The notes beneath the pieces were generated by a model. That model worked only from the letters and a program-made list of their open reading frames with translations. It was not told the origin of the DNA and did no database searches. Below are positions 54,158-63,770 of a stretch of 64,000 nucleotides of DNA, piece by piece. The stretch lies in assembly GCF_014694455.1 (NCBI RefSeq), contig NZ_JAAUWT010000003.1, positions 1 through 64,000 on the forward strand, in the 5' to 3' direction. This stretch comes from Vibrio sp. S9_S30 (lineage in GTDB: Bacteria; Pseudomonadota; Gammaproteobacteria; Enterobacterales; Vibrionaceae). Position numbers and translations under genes: made by a program. Position 1 is the stretch's first letter, and each line of letters starts with the position of its first letter.

Positions 54158-55825
54158 ATGCCTATCAAATATTGGCTCATGCTTGTCGCAGTGCTTGCCT
54201 TGACAGCGTGTAAAGACAATGAAGACATGTTCTTCGACTATGGTTCAGAATGGCGCTACTTGGATAGCGGGTATGAACCCTCATTAGAGTGGAACCAACC
54301 AAGCTATGACGACGCCGATTGGAAACAGGGCAAAGGCATATTTTCGTACGGCTACGAGCACCCAGTGGAAGGCAATACCGCCCTCACAGACTACAAAACC
54401 ATGAGCTTCCCAGAGGCGACGCCAAGCGCTTATTACTTTCGGAAATCCATCAACGTAAACAACCTTCTTATCCTAAAAGATGTGTACCTAAAAATGCGGG
54501 TCGATGATGCCGCCGTTGTTTGGGTGAACGGTATTGAAATAGCACGCTCGCCCCTTTTGAAACGCGATCAAGCGCTCACCAATACCACGTCTCCGATGAA
54601 TTACTCAAAATACGCCGAAGAAGCAGAAAACACCTTTGTTTTGCCAGCCAGCGCTTTCTTGAAAGGCGAGAACGTCATCGCTGTCGCGGTTTACAATCAG
54701 GTCAACCATTCAACGAACGATGTCCAATTCAATGCGTCGTTAAATAAAGAACTGAACTACCAAGGCGAACCAGACGGTCCTTACGTTACTCAGCTTCCAA
54801 ATGGATCCATTCGCGTTGAAGCAGTCAATGCATCGGGAGTCACGAAACGCACCTATAACCAAGCGCCGGATGAAGGGATTACCGTCAATCTACCTGGTGA
54901 ATTAGGCAGCTTTAACGTCCAACTTAAAGAAAACAAGACACCATCGCCCTATCAATACGCTAAGCCCGATCCGTTTTTTGTGACCTCCGATGTCGAAGGC
55001 AATATCGAGGCACTGGTCTACATGCTCGTTCAGGCAGGCATCATGGACAAGGAGTACAACTGGACCTATGGCTCTGGTCACTTGTACCACTTAGGGGATC
55101 TGTTCGACCGAGGAGCGTATGTGACGGAAAGCTTGTGGCTTTTCTATCACCTAGAAAACCAAGCGCAACGTGCTGGTGGCAATGTGCATTTCATTTTAGG
55201 CAATCACGACTTAATGAACTTTTATGGCGATTTCCGCTACGTACACCCACGTTATTTTGAAAACGCCAGTTTAATGGGCAAAACCTTTCTAGAACTTCAC
55301 GCTAAAAACACCGTGCTCGGGCAATGGCTGCGTTCGAAAAACATCATGGAAAGGGCGGGTGACACGCTGTTTGTGCATGCTGGGTTTAACAACGATCTCA
55401 CGGCGGCACTGAAAGACAAAACCTTACTGCTGAGCGACATCAATGACTATGGTCGTGAACACATGGAGGCCGGTTACATCCGATACGACGATCAAGGTAA
55501 ACTGATAAAAGACGCGTATTACTTGCCTTCACGGCTTTACTGGGATCGCTCCGTCCCACGCGAAACGTTATCTCAAATTCAGCTAGAACAGGGGCTTGCC
55601 GAATTTGGGGCACAAGAGGTCATTATCGGGCACACCGTTTTTGACAAGCCTTCTTACCTGTACAACTATCGTGTGATTGCGGCGGATGTAGACCATAAAA
55701 CCAACTACGGCTTAGAAGGAAGAATTCAAGGCTTGGAGTACATGAATGGCACATACAACCATTTCATTGCGGATAAGGTTTCTGGCATCACACGCCAACC
55801 TGTGGAACTCCTAGCACCGCGCTAA
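54158..55825 (+). CDS. Lipoprotein with beta-sandwich domain and PPP-type phosphatase domain
   Basis: 555 residues. The lipobox LALTAC near residue 19 marks a lipoprotein. Residues about 25-210 form a galactose-binding-like sandwich (VYLKMRVDDAAVVWVNGIEI). From about 270 there is a calcineurin-type metallophosphatase with SDVEGNIEALVYM, GDLFDRGAY (313), GNHDLMNF (347), VHAGFN (407) and IGHTVF (490). The order GDxxDRG, GNHD, HAG is that of PPP-type protein phosphatases, resembling Shewanella-like phosphatases. Likely acts at the outer membrane or periplasm. AGAGGA precedes the ATG at 54158. Confidence 0.8.
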   Translation: MPIKYWLMLVAVLALTACKDNEDMFFDYGSEWRYLDSGYEPSLEWNQPSYDDADWKQGKGIFSYGYEHPVEGNTALTDYKTMSFPEATPSAYYFRKSINVNNLLILKDVYLKMRVDDAAVVWVNGIEIARSPLLKRDQALTNTTSPMNYSKYAEEAENTFVLPASAFLKGENVIAVAVYNQVNHSTNDVQFNASLNKELNYQGEPDGPYVTQLPNGSIRVEAVNASGVTKRTYNQAPDEGITVNLPGELGSFNVQLKENKTPSPYQYAKPDPFFVTSDVEGNIEALVYMLVQAGIMDKEYNWTYGSGHLYHLGDLFDRGAYVTESLWLFYHLENQAQRAGGNVHFILGNHDLMNFYGDFRYVHPRYFENASLMGKTFLELHAKNTVLGQWLRSKNIMERAGDTLFVHAGFNNDLTAALKDKTLLLSDINDYGREHMEAGYIRYDDQGKLIKDAYYLPSRLYWDRSVPRETLSQIQLEQGLAEFGAQEVIIGHTVFDKPSYLYNYRVIAADVDHKTNYGLEGRIQGLEYMNGTYNHFIADKVSGITRQPVELLAPR

Positions 55826-55855
55826 CGAACCACCGGATCCCTTGCTGTACAAAGC

Positions 55856-55880
55856 TAACCCCTCCTCCAGCGAGGGGTTA
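55856..55880. terminator. Hairpin between convergent genes
   Basis: TAACCCCTC pairs perfectly with GAGGGGTTA around a 7-base loop. No T-run on either strand; a weak bidirectional stop is likely. Confidence 0.5.
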
Positions 55881-55894
55881 TCGTCCATCTTGGT

Positions 55895-56944
55895 TTACTT
55901 CAGTATCGCTCTGAGCGCCTCTTCCAATCTGCACCATTGTGCTTCGCCATAAGGCAATCCAATCCGCAAGGCATCACCTTCATCGCACAATCTGACTAAA
56001 ATCCCTCTTTGGGCAAGCTGTGTATGCCGCTTTTCTGCCTCTTCGCATGCCACAGTGTGGAACAGGGTTTGCCCTTCGACCTCACAGAAAAATGCGCGGA
56101 GTAACGTTCGCATTTTTTCACCGTCTTTCAGCAACTTTTCACGGTTCTGCTGTTGCCATTGGTGATCCGATAAGGCTTGCTTCGCGACGTAGCGTGCGGG
56201 GCCAGACACCGTCCATGGCCCTAATCGAACCTGAACCCTTTTTAGCCAACTCGTGGACGCGAACAAAAAGCCCAGCCGTATTCCCGCCAACCCAAAAAAC
56301 TTGCCAACGGAGCGAAAAACAAAAAGGTTACTTGGAACACCTTGTGGGTAGAGTGGCAAAACAGACTCATTAGGCGTCATATCCATAAACGCTTCATCGA
56401 CCACTAAAACGCCGTGCGCTGGCAGAATGGACAGCCACGATTGAATCACGTCTGGTGCCATCTTCCCCCCTTGAGGATTGTTTGGGTTGATCACCAGTAA
56501 CACATCACAATTGGCAATGGATTGCTCGTCTGGCTTGCCATCGTAAAAATGCAATTCCGCCAACCCTTTAGCCGCACATTGTTGCCACGCGTGCTGGTGC
56601 TCCTTGTAACCCACTGCGGGCAGTAAGACTCGAAGCGGTTTAGTGCTGAACGTCGGCAAAATTGGAACTTCGGTCAACACACGGTGCTCGCATAGCAGAG
56701 AGGGTAATAACTGAATCCCCGCTTGGCTGCCCGCAATCGGTAAAAGGTGAGGTGATTGGTAGTACTGCTGCGCGGCTTCGATCAACCCATCTTCGTCCTC
56801 TGGTAGGCGATTCCACACGTTTGTTGGTATATCGCTGACTGGGTAAGTGTATGGGCTCACGCCAGTGGACAGGTCCAGCCAATCTTCGACAGGAATACCA
56901 AAACGAGCAGAAAATTCCAATAGTTTGCCGCCATGATGAATCAT
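55895..56944 (-). CDS. cobD: Threonine-phosphate decarboxylase (cobalamin synthesis)
   Basis: 349-residue PLP enzyme of the aminotransferase fold. It starts MIHHGGKLLEFSARFG, typical of CobD, then LDLSTGVSPYTYP, VINPNNPQGG, VVDEAFMDM and the PLP-Lys region FRSVGKFFGLAGIRLGF. Makes (R)-1-amino-2-propanol phosphate for the cobalamin nucleotide loop. The start overlaps the cbiB stop (ATGA), preceded by AGGAGCC. CbiB joins its product to adenosylcobyric acid, consistent with the pairing. Confidence 0.87.
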   Translation of the reverse strand: MIHHGGKLLEFSARFGIPVEDWLDLSTGVSPYTYPVSDIPTNVWNRLPEDEDGLIEAAQQYYQSPHLLPIAGSQAGIQLLPSLLCEHRVLTEVPILPTFSTKPLRVLLPAVGYKEHQHAWQQCAAKGLAELHFYDGKPDEQSIANCDVLLVINPNNPQGGKMAPDVIQSWLSILPAHGVLVVDEAFMDMTPNESVLPLYPQGVPSNLFVFRSVGKFFGLAGIRLGFLFASTSWLKRVQVRLGPWTVSGPARYVAKQALSDHQWQQQNREKLLKDGEKMRTLLRAFFCEVEGQTLFHTVACEEAEKRHTQLAQRGILVRLCDEGDALRIGLPYGEAQWCRLEEALRAILK

Positions 56945-57933
56945 ACGTTGGCTCCTGAAAGCAGCGTGTTCCAATCCAGCATTACAAGACCGAGCAGTAT
57001 GAGCACGCCACACCACAATAAGCTGGTTCGTACGACCAGTCGACAAGCTCTTGGGATGTCTTCTGGCTTTGCGAGCTCACCGGATCCCATGTGAATTTTA
57101 TTATGCATTTTTCCATGATACATCGCAGGACCACCGATTCTGATGTTAAGTGAACCCGCACCCGACGTCATGACTGGACCGCCATTAGGGCTAGAACAAG
57201 CGGGAGCTTGTGCCTTCCAACATTCCATAGCCTGCTTAGTGTTACCAAGGATCGCATAACTGACAGCGGTAGCTTTTGCAGGTAGATACCCCATAACGTC
57301 GTCCGCTTTGGCGGCAATGAACCCAAAGCTGTTAAAACGGGGGTTTCTATAACCCCACATTGCGTCCAAAGTATTGGTTAACCTAAATAAAACGGCGCCT
57401 GGTGCGCCAAGCAATACAAACCAGAAAAGCGTACCAAAAACGGCATCGTTGCCATTTTCTAGTACCGATTCTATGGCTGCGGATGTGATTTGATACTCGG
57501 ACATCTGCTTGGTCTCTCGGCTGACTATCCAACCAACTTTCTCTCTTGCTTCGGCAAGATCCCCCGCATTCAAAGGCTGATGAATCCAACTTGCATGATC
57601 AAGCAAACTCTTCTGGCCGATACAAAGGTAGAGAATCGCCACCTGAAAGAAAAATCCCCATAACGAAGAAGATCCACTCACCCAAGAAACAATCCAAAAA
57701 ACAACGCCGACAAAGGGGAAGACAGCCAACAACCAAGCCACTAATCCTTTGATTTTGCTTTTTAAAGTATCTCTTGAGGCTGGAGTATTTATCTTTTCTT
57801 CAAGCCAATAAACGACGTTGCCAAAACCGACTAAGGGATGCCATTTTTTTGGCTCTCCGAACAAAGCATCCAACACCAGTGCACCACATACAGCTATAGC
57901 CGACATAAATACGCTGTTTAGCCACCAATCCAT
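56941..57933 (-). CDS. cbiB: Adenosylcobinamide-phosphate synthase
   Basis: 330-residue membrane enzyme (CbiB family). GALVLDALFGEPKKWHPLVGFG at the N-terminus, SAAIESVLENGNDAVFGTLFW, and NGGPVMTSGAGSLNIRIGG near 240 are conserved blocks. Attaches aminopropanol phosphate (from CobD) to adenosylcobyric acid. Start and stop overlap its neighbours, so the trio is one transcript. Confidence 0.9.
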   Translation of the reverse strand: MDWWLNSVFMSAIAVCGALVLDALFGEPKKWHPLVGFGNVVYWLEEKINTPASRDTLKSKIKGLVAWLLAVFPFVGVVFWIVSWVSGSSSLWGFFFQVAILYLCIGQKSLLDHASWIHQPLNAGDLAEAREKVGWIVSRETKQMSEYQITSAAIESVLENGNDAVFGTLFWFVLLGAPGAVLFRLTNTLDAMWGYRNPRFNSFGFIAAKADDVMGYLPAKATAVSYAILGNTKQAMECWKAQAPACSSPNGGPVMTSGAGSLNIRIGGPAMYHGKMHNKIHMGSGELAKPEDIPRACRLVVRTSLLWCGVLILLGLVMLDWNTLLSGANV

Positions 57934-58472
57934 TAAGAAGCCTTTTTCCCTGATTCCAACTTTCCGACAATAATGTCGCCATTTTTGGGTAGCGGAACCT
58001 CTGCACCGCCGTTATACATTTGTTGCCATGTACGGATCCACTCTCCATGCCCAACCACAATCACTGGTTGATCGGATTGTTGTCGAGTCACAGTGGTGAT
58101 AAACGCTTGAATTCTTGAGTGGTAACGCTCAATGGTTTCTGGCATTTTTTTGTTTTTCCGAACGAAATCAGCCCCTAATGGTTTGCCTTCTAATTCTCCA
58201 AACTCCCTTTCTCGCAATCGTTTGTCCACCACAAGGTATCCACCCAATTCATTGGCTAGTATTCTGGCGGATGATAGAGAACGACCTAAATCGCTGGTGT
58301 AGATAGGAAAAGGGTTATTAGACTGATATTTAACGATTTTTCGTGCTGAGTGACGAATTTGCTGAATGCCTTTTGGGGTCAAGCGACTGTCGCGCCACCC
58401 TTGCAAAATGCCCGATCGATTCCATTCTGTTTCACCATGACGAATTAGCGCGATGGGACGTGTACATTGCAT
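57933..58472 (-). CDS. Histidine phosphatase, probable alpha-ribazole phosphatase
   Basis: 179 residues, phosphoglycerate-mutase-like fold. The catalytic His lies in LIRHGETEWNRSGILQGW; the second in VIVVGHGEW. Operon position before cbiB and cobD (one-base overlap) points to the CobC role of removing the phosphate from alpha-ribazole phosphate or cobalamin phosphate. Sequence alone would allow any small-molecule phosphatase. Confidence 0.72.
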   Translation of the reverse strand: MQCTRPIALIRHGETEWNRSGILQGWRDSRLTPKGIQQIRHSARKIVKYQSNNPFPIYTSDLGRSLSSARILANELGGYLVVDKRLREREFGELEGKPLGADFVRKNKKMPETIERYHSRIQAFITTVTRQQSDQPVIVVGHGEWIRTWQQMYNGGAEVPLPKNGDIIVGKLESGKKAS

Positions 58473-58541
58473 ATAAGAAAAAGCCTTAAAACAAAGGGAT
58501 AGAAGGATTTACAGTGTAAAATCCCGAACGTTTAGTGAGGA

Positions 58542-59225
58542 TCATTTTGGCTGAATTCGATATTTTTGATGAAAATGACGCAAGCCTCGCTGGGTAAATT
58601 CAATCGCTCTTGAATCCATATCGCGCAGTGCCCATTGCTTTGACAATGCATCTTCCAATATCCATTGCCCTAACCGCCCTGCAAGGTGGCTGCGTCTTTC
58701 GCTCCAATCTAGACAGGCTTTGCACAGAGGGCGTTTACTTTTCTTTTGTTCAGATACATCAAATCCGATGGTTTGGAAGTAGTCCGCGCCTTTGTCGGTA
58801 AGCGTTGCTTCGTCCACATCGCCACAAACCCAACCCTGTGCCACCAAATGATCAAACAGTTCAACCCCTAACTCTCCCGCTAGGTGGTCGTAACACACCC
58901 GCGATCTCCGGAGCCTTTCGTTTTCAGGCCCCATTTTAACGCTGTTTGAAGACAGTGAAACGGTAATATTAAGTAAGCTTTCTAAAAGCTCTGCAATATT
59001 TTGATTTTTAAGCTGAAAATATTTATGACGCCCTTGCTTTCGAACCATCAGCATGTCGCCTTCCACCAGTTTCTGTAAATGGCTGCTCGCCGTTTGCGCG
59101 GTGATGCCGGCTTCCATTGCAAGCTCGGTTGCAGTTAGGGCTTTTCCACCCATTAATGCCATGAGCATTCTTGATCGAGTTTGGTCTGCGATTAGTCCCG
59201 CCACATGGGCAATGTCCGGTTCCAT
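58542..59225 (-). CDS. ArsR-family transcriptional regulator with extended C-terminus
   Basis: 227 residues. An N-terminal winged helix (MAHVAG-like start, then ALTATELAMEAGITAQTASSHLQKL) is followed by a longer domain with three cysteines (VCYDHLAGELG, CKACLDW). This longer ArsR type is common and often regulates a divergent small operon. Here the divergent pair is the two dimeric-barrel proteins at 59.3-60.0 kb, which is likely but unproven as its target. The Cys set could sense metal or redox. Confidence 0.8.
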   Translation of the reverse strand: MEPDIAHVAGLIADQTRSRMLMALMGGKALTATELAMEAGITAQTASSHLQKLVEGDMLMVRKQGRHKYFQLKNQNIAELLESLLNITVSLSSNSVKMGPENERLRRSRVCYDHLAGELGVELFDHLVAQGWVCGDVDEATLTDKGADYFQTIGFDVSEQKKSKRPLCKACLDWSERRSHLAGRLGQWILEDALSKQWALRDMDSRAIEFTQRGLRHFHQKYRIQPK

Positions 59226-59313
59226 GAAATGAGTCCTTTAGTTCGATGCTCATCGAAGCATGCGTTTTCGTGGTCTCTTAGACTGTAGCAAAACTCGTAA
59301 GGAGACAACAACC

Positions 59314-59661
59314 ATGACCATCACTTGTTTTATTGAATACCGAATCGACCCATTCAAAGTGGGCCTGTTTGAACAGTATGCTGAAAATTGGAGCAAGATT
59401 ATTCCAGAATGTGGCGGAGACTTATTGGGGTATTTTGTGCCACATGAGGGCACCAATTATTGTGCCTACGGGCTCATTAGTTTCCCTTCTTTAACCGAGT
59501 ATAAGGTGTACAGAAAAAGGTTAAAAGAGTCGGAATCGGGGCAATCTAATTTCGCCTTTGCTAAAGACCAACGCTTTATTATTGAGGAAAAAAGAACGTT
59601 CCTTAAAGTTGTGTCGTCCACCTACAAACAAGCCCCTCGCTCTTTGGAGCGCTTTGTATGA
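59314..59661 (+). CDS. NIPSNAP-family dimeric-barrel protein
   Basis: 115 residues. Starts ITCFIEYRIDPFKVGLFEQYAENW, typical of NIPSNAP, followed by GYFVPHEGTNYCAYGLISF. Function of bacterial members is unknown; the fold is a ferredoxin-like dimer. The ATG has an AAGGAGAC site; an upstream frame extension of 18 codons has none. Its last bases overlap the next gene (ATGA). Confidence 0.82.
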   Translation: MTITCFIEYRIDPFKVGLFEQYAENWSKIIPECGGDLLGYFVPHEGTNYCAYGLISFPSLTEYKVYRKRLKESESGQSNFAFAKDQRFIIEEKRTFLKVVSSTYKQAPRSLERFV

Positions 59662-59984
59662 TTGCCGTGATATTTGAAGTAGAACCCAAAGCGTCGGGCA
59701 AGGAAGCGTATTTCAATATCGCAGGGCAATTGAAAGAAGATCTGAACCAGATAGAAGGGTTTATTTCTGTTGAGCGGTTTCAAAGCCTAGTGACACCCAA
59801 TAAATTTTTGTCGCTTTCGTTTTGGCAGGATGAAGCCGCCGTAAAACGTTGGCGCACACTGGCAACGCATCGCGTCGCGCAGGATAAAGGCAGAACGGAA
59901 CTATTTGCTCAATACCGCCTGAGAGTGGCACACGTGGTCAGGGATTACGGGATGGAAGAACGGTCGCAAGTGCCACTGGACTGA
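59658..59984 (+). CDS. Antibiotic-biosynthesis-monooxygenase-like protein
   Basis: 108 residues. The ABM dimeric-barrel fold is seen in FEVEPKASGKEAYFNIAG, FISVERFQSL and LSLSFWQDEAAVKRWR. Such proteins are cofactor-free oxygenases or structural relatives, some dealing with haem or quinones. Coupled to the NIPSNAP gene by ATGA overlap. Substrate unknown. Confidence 0.8.
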   Translation: MIAVIFEVEPKASGKEAYFNIAGQLKEDLNQIEGFISVERFQSLVTPNKFLSLSFWQDEAAVKRWRTLATHRVAQDKGRTELFAQYRLRVAHVVRDYGMEERSQVPLD

Positions 59985-60009
59985 GTGTAAATGGTGTTTG
60001 AATTAAAGC

Positions 60010-60702
60010 TCACTCATCGCCTGACAAACCCTTTGCCAATTTTTCGGTATAAGGTTGCGCTGCAATATTGGCGGCATCTTCCCCTGCCGGCTTTCGAGCA
60101 ATCATAAACATTGAATCGCCTTCGGGTTGCCATTCGTATTCAATTTGAAAACCCGCTTCAAGCAGTTTTTCGGTTAAGCTGTCTTTCGTCAGCTGGTTCA
60201 CATAAGGGGCGAGATTGAGTGTTTGCATTAAACGAATAAGCAAGCGCCATGCAATATTCAGTTGCCCGATAAGCGCGGTGCTTTGCACAAAAATACCATT
60301 GGGTTTCAACAGTTCGAAGACTTGAGAAAGCACGGAATCGATGTCATCCATTAAGTGGAGTACATTCAATCCGAGCACCGCATCGAAGCTTTGCTCAGCC
60401 AAGTTAAGTTGGTCAAACGTCCCCTCTTTGAATTCTATATTGCTGACCCCTTCTTGTTCCGCTTTGGATTGTGCAATCTCTAACATGTTCGAGGAAATAT
60501 CGATGGCGATAATGCTATTGACATAAGGGGAGTGTCTGATTGCCGTTGTGCCCGTGCCGCAACCAAACTCAAGAATGTTCCAATCTTGTGCAAAATAGCC
60601 TTGTGTCACCTCCAGCTTCTTCTGGTAAACCGCTTCGTCTCTTACTGGTCTTTTGGCGTATTTGGGCGCACTCTTGTCCCAAAACCCTTTGGCATCTTTC
60701 AT
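60010..60702 (-). CDS. SAM-dependent methyltransferase
   Basis: 230 residues, class I Rossmann methyltransferase. NILEFGCGTGTTAIRHSP binds SAM; IIAIDISSNMLEIA and VLGLNVLHLMDD are the following motifs. The N-terminus GFWDKSAPKYAKRPVRDE is a common small-molecule methyltransferase pattern. The start is placed at the ATG after GAGGACGACGAA; an upstream frame of 37 codons lacks a site. Target unknown. Confidence 0.83.
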   Translation of the reverse strand: MKDAKGFWDKSAPKYAKRPVRDEAVYQKKLEVTQGYFAQDWNILEFGCGTGTTAIRHSPYVNSIIAIDISSNMLEIAQSKAEQEGVSNIEFKEGTFDQLNLAEQSFDAVLGLNVLHLMDDIDSVLSQVFELLKPNGIFVQSTALIGQLNIAWRLLIRLMQTLNLAPYVNQLTKDSLTEKLLEAGFQIEYEWQPEGDSMFMIARKPAGEDAANIAAQPYTEKLAKGLSGDE

Positions 60703-60959
60703 TTCGTCGTCCTCAGTAAAAGTTTGAACTGTGAAGGTAAATATACTCAATGCGAATGCATTACGTTCTAACGTGTTTTGAACAACATTCACACATACGT
60801 GATTATTCATCATTTGTTATTTATACAAAATAAAGATTTAATAACCTGATACCCAAATGGTCTTAAGGCACTTTGCTCAGCACTTTCGTTACAGAGAATG
60901 GGCAGTCAACAAAGTATCCATCTGACAGTCTCGTTCACTACGTATGGAGTATCAACGGA

Positions 60960-62282
60960 ATGACCCTCCCTAACCACTCAGATCTCATTCAGCAGTTCCC
61001 TTTGCTTAAAAAACTCATCTCACTTGACGAAGTGTGTTGGTTCAACCCTAACGTCACCAGCCTAGAAGAGGGCTTACCCTATGTCGGCTTGGGCTTAAGC
61101 GATATTCAGCAAGCAAGCAGCCGATTAAACAGGTTTGCCCCTTACATTAGCGAGGTGTTCCCTGAAACGACAATCACCCAAGGCATCATTGAATCTGAGC
61201 TGGTCGGCATTCCAAACATGCACAAAAAAATAGAGCAGCTATACGACACAACCATGGCGGGGCGATTGATGCTGAAAAAAGACAGCCACTTGCCCATTTC
61301 AGGTTCCATCAAAGCGCGTGGTGGTATCTATGAAGTACTCACTCATGCTGAAAAGTTAGCGAGAGAAGCGGGCATGCTTTTAGAAACAGACGATTACCGA
61401 ATACTGAACTCCGACGCATTCAGGGCGTTTTTCGGCCAGCACAAAATCGCGGTGGGCTCGACAGGAAACCTTGGCTTATCCATTGGCATCATGAGCGCCA
61501 AACTTGGATTTTCCGTGTCGGTGCATATGTCAGCCGATGCGCGCCAGTGGAAAAAAGACACGCTTCGAAGCCATGGTGTCAACGTTGTGGAATACCAACA
61601 AGATTACGGAGTGGCTGTCGAGCAAGGGCGTAAGGAAGCGGAAAAAGATCCTCAGTGCTTTTTTATCGACGATGAAAATTCACAAACGCTTTTCTTAGGC
61701 TATGCCGTCGCAGGGGAAAGGTTAAAACGGCAGTTCGAACAACACAACATCACCGTCGATGAAGATCATCCGTTATTTGTGTATTTACCGTGTGGAGTGG
61801 GTGGTGGACCGGGAGGCGTCGCATTTGGTTTAAAAATGGCGTTTGGCGACCACGTGCACTGCCTATTCGCAGAGCCAACCCATTCACCGTGCATGATGTT
61901 GGGTGTTCACACAGGCTTGCATGATCACATATGCGTACAAGATTTGGGGATAGACAACATAACCGCCGCCGATGGTTTGGCGGTAGGCAGAGCTTCTGGC
62001 TTTGTTGGCAAAGCGATGGAACGCTTGATCGATGGGTATTACACGCTATCGGATGAACACATGTACCGCTTGCTTCGAGAGCTTTCTTTAGCCGAGGATA
62101 TTCAGCTTGAACCCTCGGCGTTAGCGGGCATGGTCGGTCCATTTCATGTTTGCACAAACCCTCACTATTTAGAAAAGTCTGGTATCGATAACGCCAAATT
62201 GGACAACGCCACTCACCTTGTGTGGGCGACGGGTGGAAGCATGGTGCCACGCGATGAAATGGAAAAGTACTTAACCACTTGA
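60960..62282 (+). CDS. dsdA: D-serine dehydratase
   Basis: 440 residues, fold type II PLP enzyme. The PLP-Lys lies in [12 protein letters not shown], the phosphate loop is [13 protein letters not shown], and [12 protein letters not shown] forms the substrate loop. Converts D-serine to pyruvate and ammonia, detoxifying D-serine. The length fits DsdA. The ATG has GGAG upstream. No dsdC or dsdX neighbour is seen, so it is regulated on its own or from elsewhere. Confidence 0.92.
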   Translation: MTLPNHSDLIQQFPLLKKLISLDEVCWFNPNVTSLEEGLPYVGLGLSDIQQASSRLNRFAPYISEVFPETTITQGIIESELVGIPNMHKKIEQLYDTTMAGRLMLKKDSHLPISGSIKARGGIYEVLTHAEKLAREAGMLLETDDYRILNSDAFRAFFGQHKIAVGSTGNLGLSIGIMSAKLGFSVSVHMSADARQWKKDTLRSHGVNVVEYQQDYGVAVEQGRKEAEKDPQCFFIDDENSQTLFLGYAVAGERLKRQFEQHNITVDEDHPLFVYLPCGVGGGPGGVAFGLKMAFGDHVHCLFAEPTHSPCMMLGVHTGLHDHICVQDLGIDNITAADGLAVGRASGFVGKAMERLIDGYYTLSDEHMYRLLRELSLAEDIQLEPSALAGMVGPFHVCTNPHYLEKSGIDNAKLDNATHLVWATGGSMVPRDEMEKYLTT

Positions 62283-62295
62283 TATATCAAGGCAA

Positions 62296-62358
62296 CACTT
62301 CCTTCTTGCTATACCCGATACTCCCTCTTGTTATACCCAATACTCCCTCTTGTTATAC
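62296..62358 (+). repeat. 22-23 bp tandem repeat
   Basis: Three units of the type TACTCCCTCTTGTTATACCC; the last forms one arm of the terminator hairpin at 62342-62377. Confidence 0.85.
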
Positions 62359-62377
62359 AACAATAATAAGAGGGAGT
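62342..62377. terminator. Hairpin between convergent dsdA and Tad genes
   Basis: ACTCCCTCTT pairs with AAGAGGGAGT around a 16-base loop. Only the final repeat copy has a partner arm, so the array was apparently extended outward from a functional terminator. Confidence 0.6.
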
Positions 62378-62381
62378 GTCG

Positions 62382-63770
62382 TTATTTGGTGAGCGTCACC
62401 GTATTGATATTATTGGCAATCTTCCGTAGAACCGTGGCGATGCTTCTCGCGCTTGCTTTGTAATAATTCCCAGGGGTCGCGCATGCCTTAACGGCAGCGG
62501 AGGTGTTTTCGAAGTCAATGGAATAAATCTCTACCCCCCTGCGCTTCAGCTCTCGGCAGATGAGTACTTGCTTTCTATCCCGAATCATTGGGTCGATAAA
62601 ATGGTTACCGTCTGAAAAGAGGACGACCACTTTTCTATTGCTTGCATCATTGTATTCACGAGGAATGCGCGGCAATCGATCGTTCCATAAGCCTTGCCAC
62701 CTTGGCGACAATACCCGCCACGCCCAAAGCATTCCCTCTGCATTATTGGTGCTCATTTCCCATTGCAGATTATCCACCGATTGAATGAACTCTTTGTATG
62801 TTCTCATGAGTGGGTGCAATTGAGACATACCGCAATCTGCATCATCAAAAATGCCAAGGTTGGTGCGTACTTTATCAAGATAAGGGTTTCGGTTCCCAAG
62901 AGGATAAAATTTCGTCAGGGGCGTACCATCGGAATACTGATCAACCAGAGGCTCAGAATGAGAGGTATACAGGTTCAATTGATCACTCAATCTCGTTGGC
63001 GGGCGCTCCAATGAACGTACCCAATGCCCCGACACATCTGAAGGCGCATTGATCCCGTCGACATGTTCTGGAAGTTGTGCGCAAAACGCATCTCGGTTTC
63101 TACCCGGCAGCGCTTCTTCTAGTAAATCTCGCCACCCTTGTTCACGTGCAATCTTAACCATCGAGCGCGGAATTCGGGTTGTTGAATAATGGAAAAATTC
63201 GGGATAAGGGCCAATGTTAACGAACCCTGTCGCCGGAACAACGCTGACGATCCGGTTGTTATTTCTCCGCTCTCTTGAATAGAAAATCTTCGCGAATGCG
63301 TAGAGACCCTTTTTGGTTTGGGCCATCGCTTGCCCAGCCATAGAAGCCGACACATCCACCATAATGGCCACTTCAACAGAGTGATCATTCGTGCTAGCTT
63401 CTGCGTCCGTCGATACCGATAGCTCGGGTAATACTTCGTCAAATCCTAATAGAGGCATCGCATTGTCCAGAGACGCTTCTATTTTTATTGCACTAACGCT
63501 TTGGGTACGCAGCCAACCAAACGACTCTTGCGTAATGCCATTGCGATCATCGTCTCCCAAGTTTCCTCGCATGATCTCTTGGGTGTCACCCTGAGGGGTA
63601 CTGGAGTCGGCGGCGGAAAGTATGGCAGCATCGGCAATGGCAGAGAGCCGGCTGGATGCCGTATTTAGACGTATGGTTTCCACCACCACCGCAAGAAACG
63701 TCAGCATCCCCACAAGCACTAATGCGAACAGAGGGGAAAAGGCGCCAAGCTGCTTTTGTTGTTGAGCCAC
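62382..63770 (-). CDS. TadG-like protein with von Willebrand A domain
   Basis: 462 residues. One N-terminal membrane segment (FSPLFALVLVGMLTFLAVVV) is of the TadE/TadG pseudopilin type. A von Willebrand A domain then starts near 130 with its MIDAS motif VDVSASM and VVLFSDGN later on. Typical of the large TadG-like component of Flp/Tad pilus operons, anchored in the inner membrane. The start is a GTG directly after GGAGGTGAGATA and overlaps the upstream stop codon by one base. Convergent with dsdA. Confidence 0.83.
   Translation of the reverse strand: MAQQQKQLGAFSPLFALVLVGMLTFLAVVVETIRLNTASSRLSAIADAAILSAADSSTPQGDTQEIMRGNLGDDDRNGITQESFGWLRTQSVSAIKIEASLDNAMPLLGFDEVLPELSVSTDAEASTNDHSVEVAIMVDVSASMAGQAMAQTKKGLYAFAKIFYSRERRNNNRIVSVVPATGFVNIGPYPEFFHYSTTRIPRSMVKIAREQGWRDLLEEALPGRNRDAFCAQLPEHVDGINAPSDVSGHWVRSLERPPTRLSDQLNLYTSHSEPLVDQYSDGTPLTKFYPLGNRNPYLDKVRTNLGIFDDADCGMSQLHPLMRTYKEFIQSVDNLQWEMSTNNAEGMLWAWRVLSPRWQGLWNDRLPRIPREYNDASNRKVVVLFSDGNHFIDPMIRDRKQVLICRELKRRGVEIYSIDFENTSAAVKACATPGNYYKASARSIATVLRKIANNINTVTLTK

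Noticed and set aside
61750..62250. 166-codon minus-strand frame
   Set aside because: Antisense to D-serine dehydratase, whose motifs are complete; no independent support.
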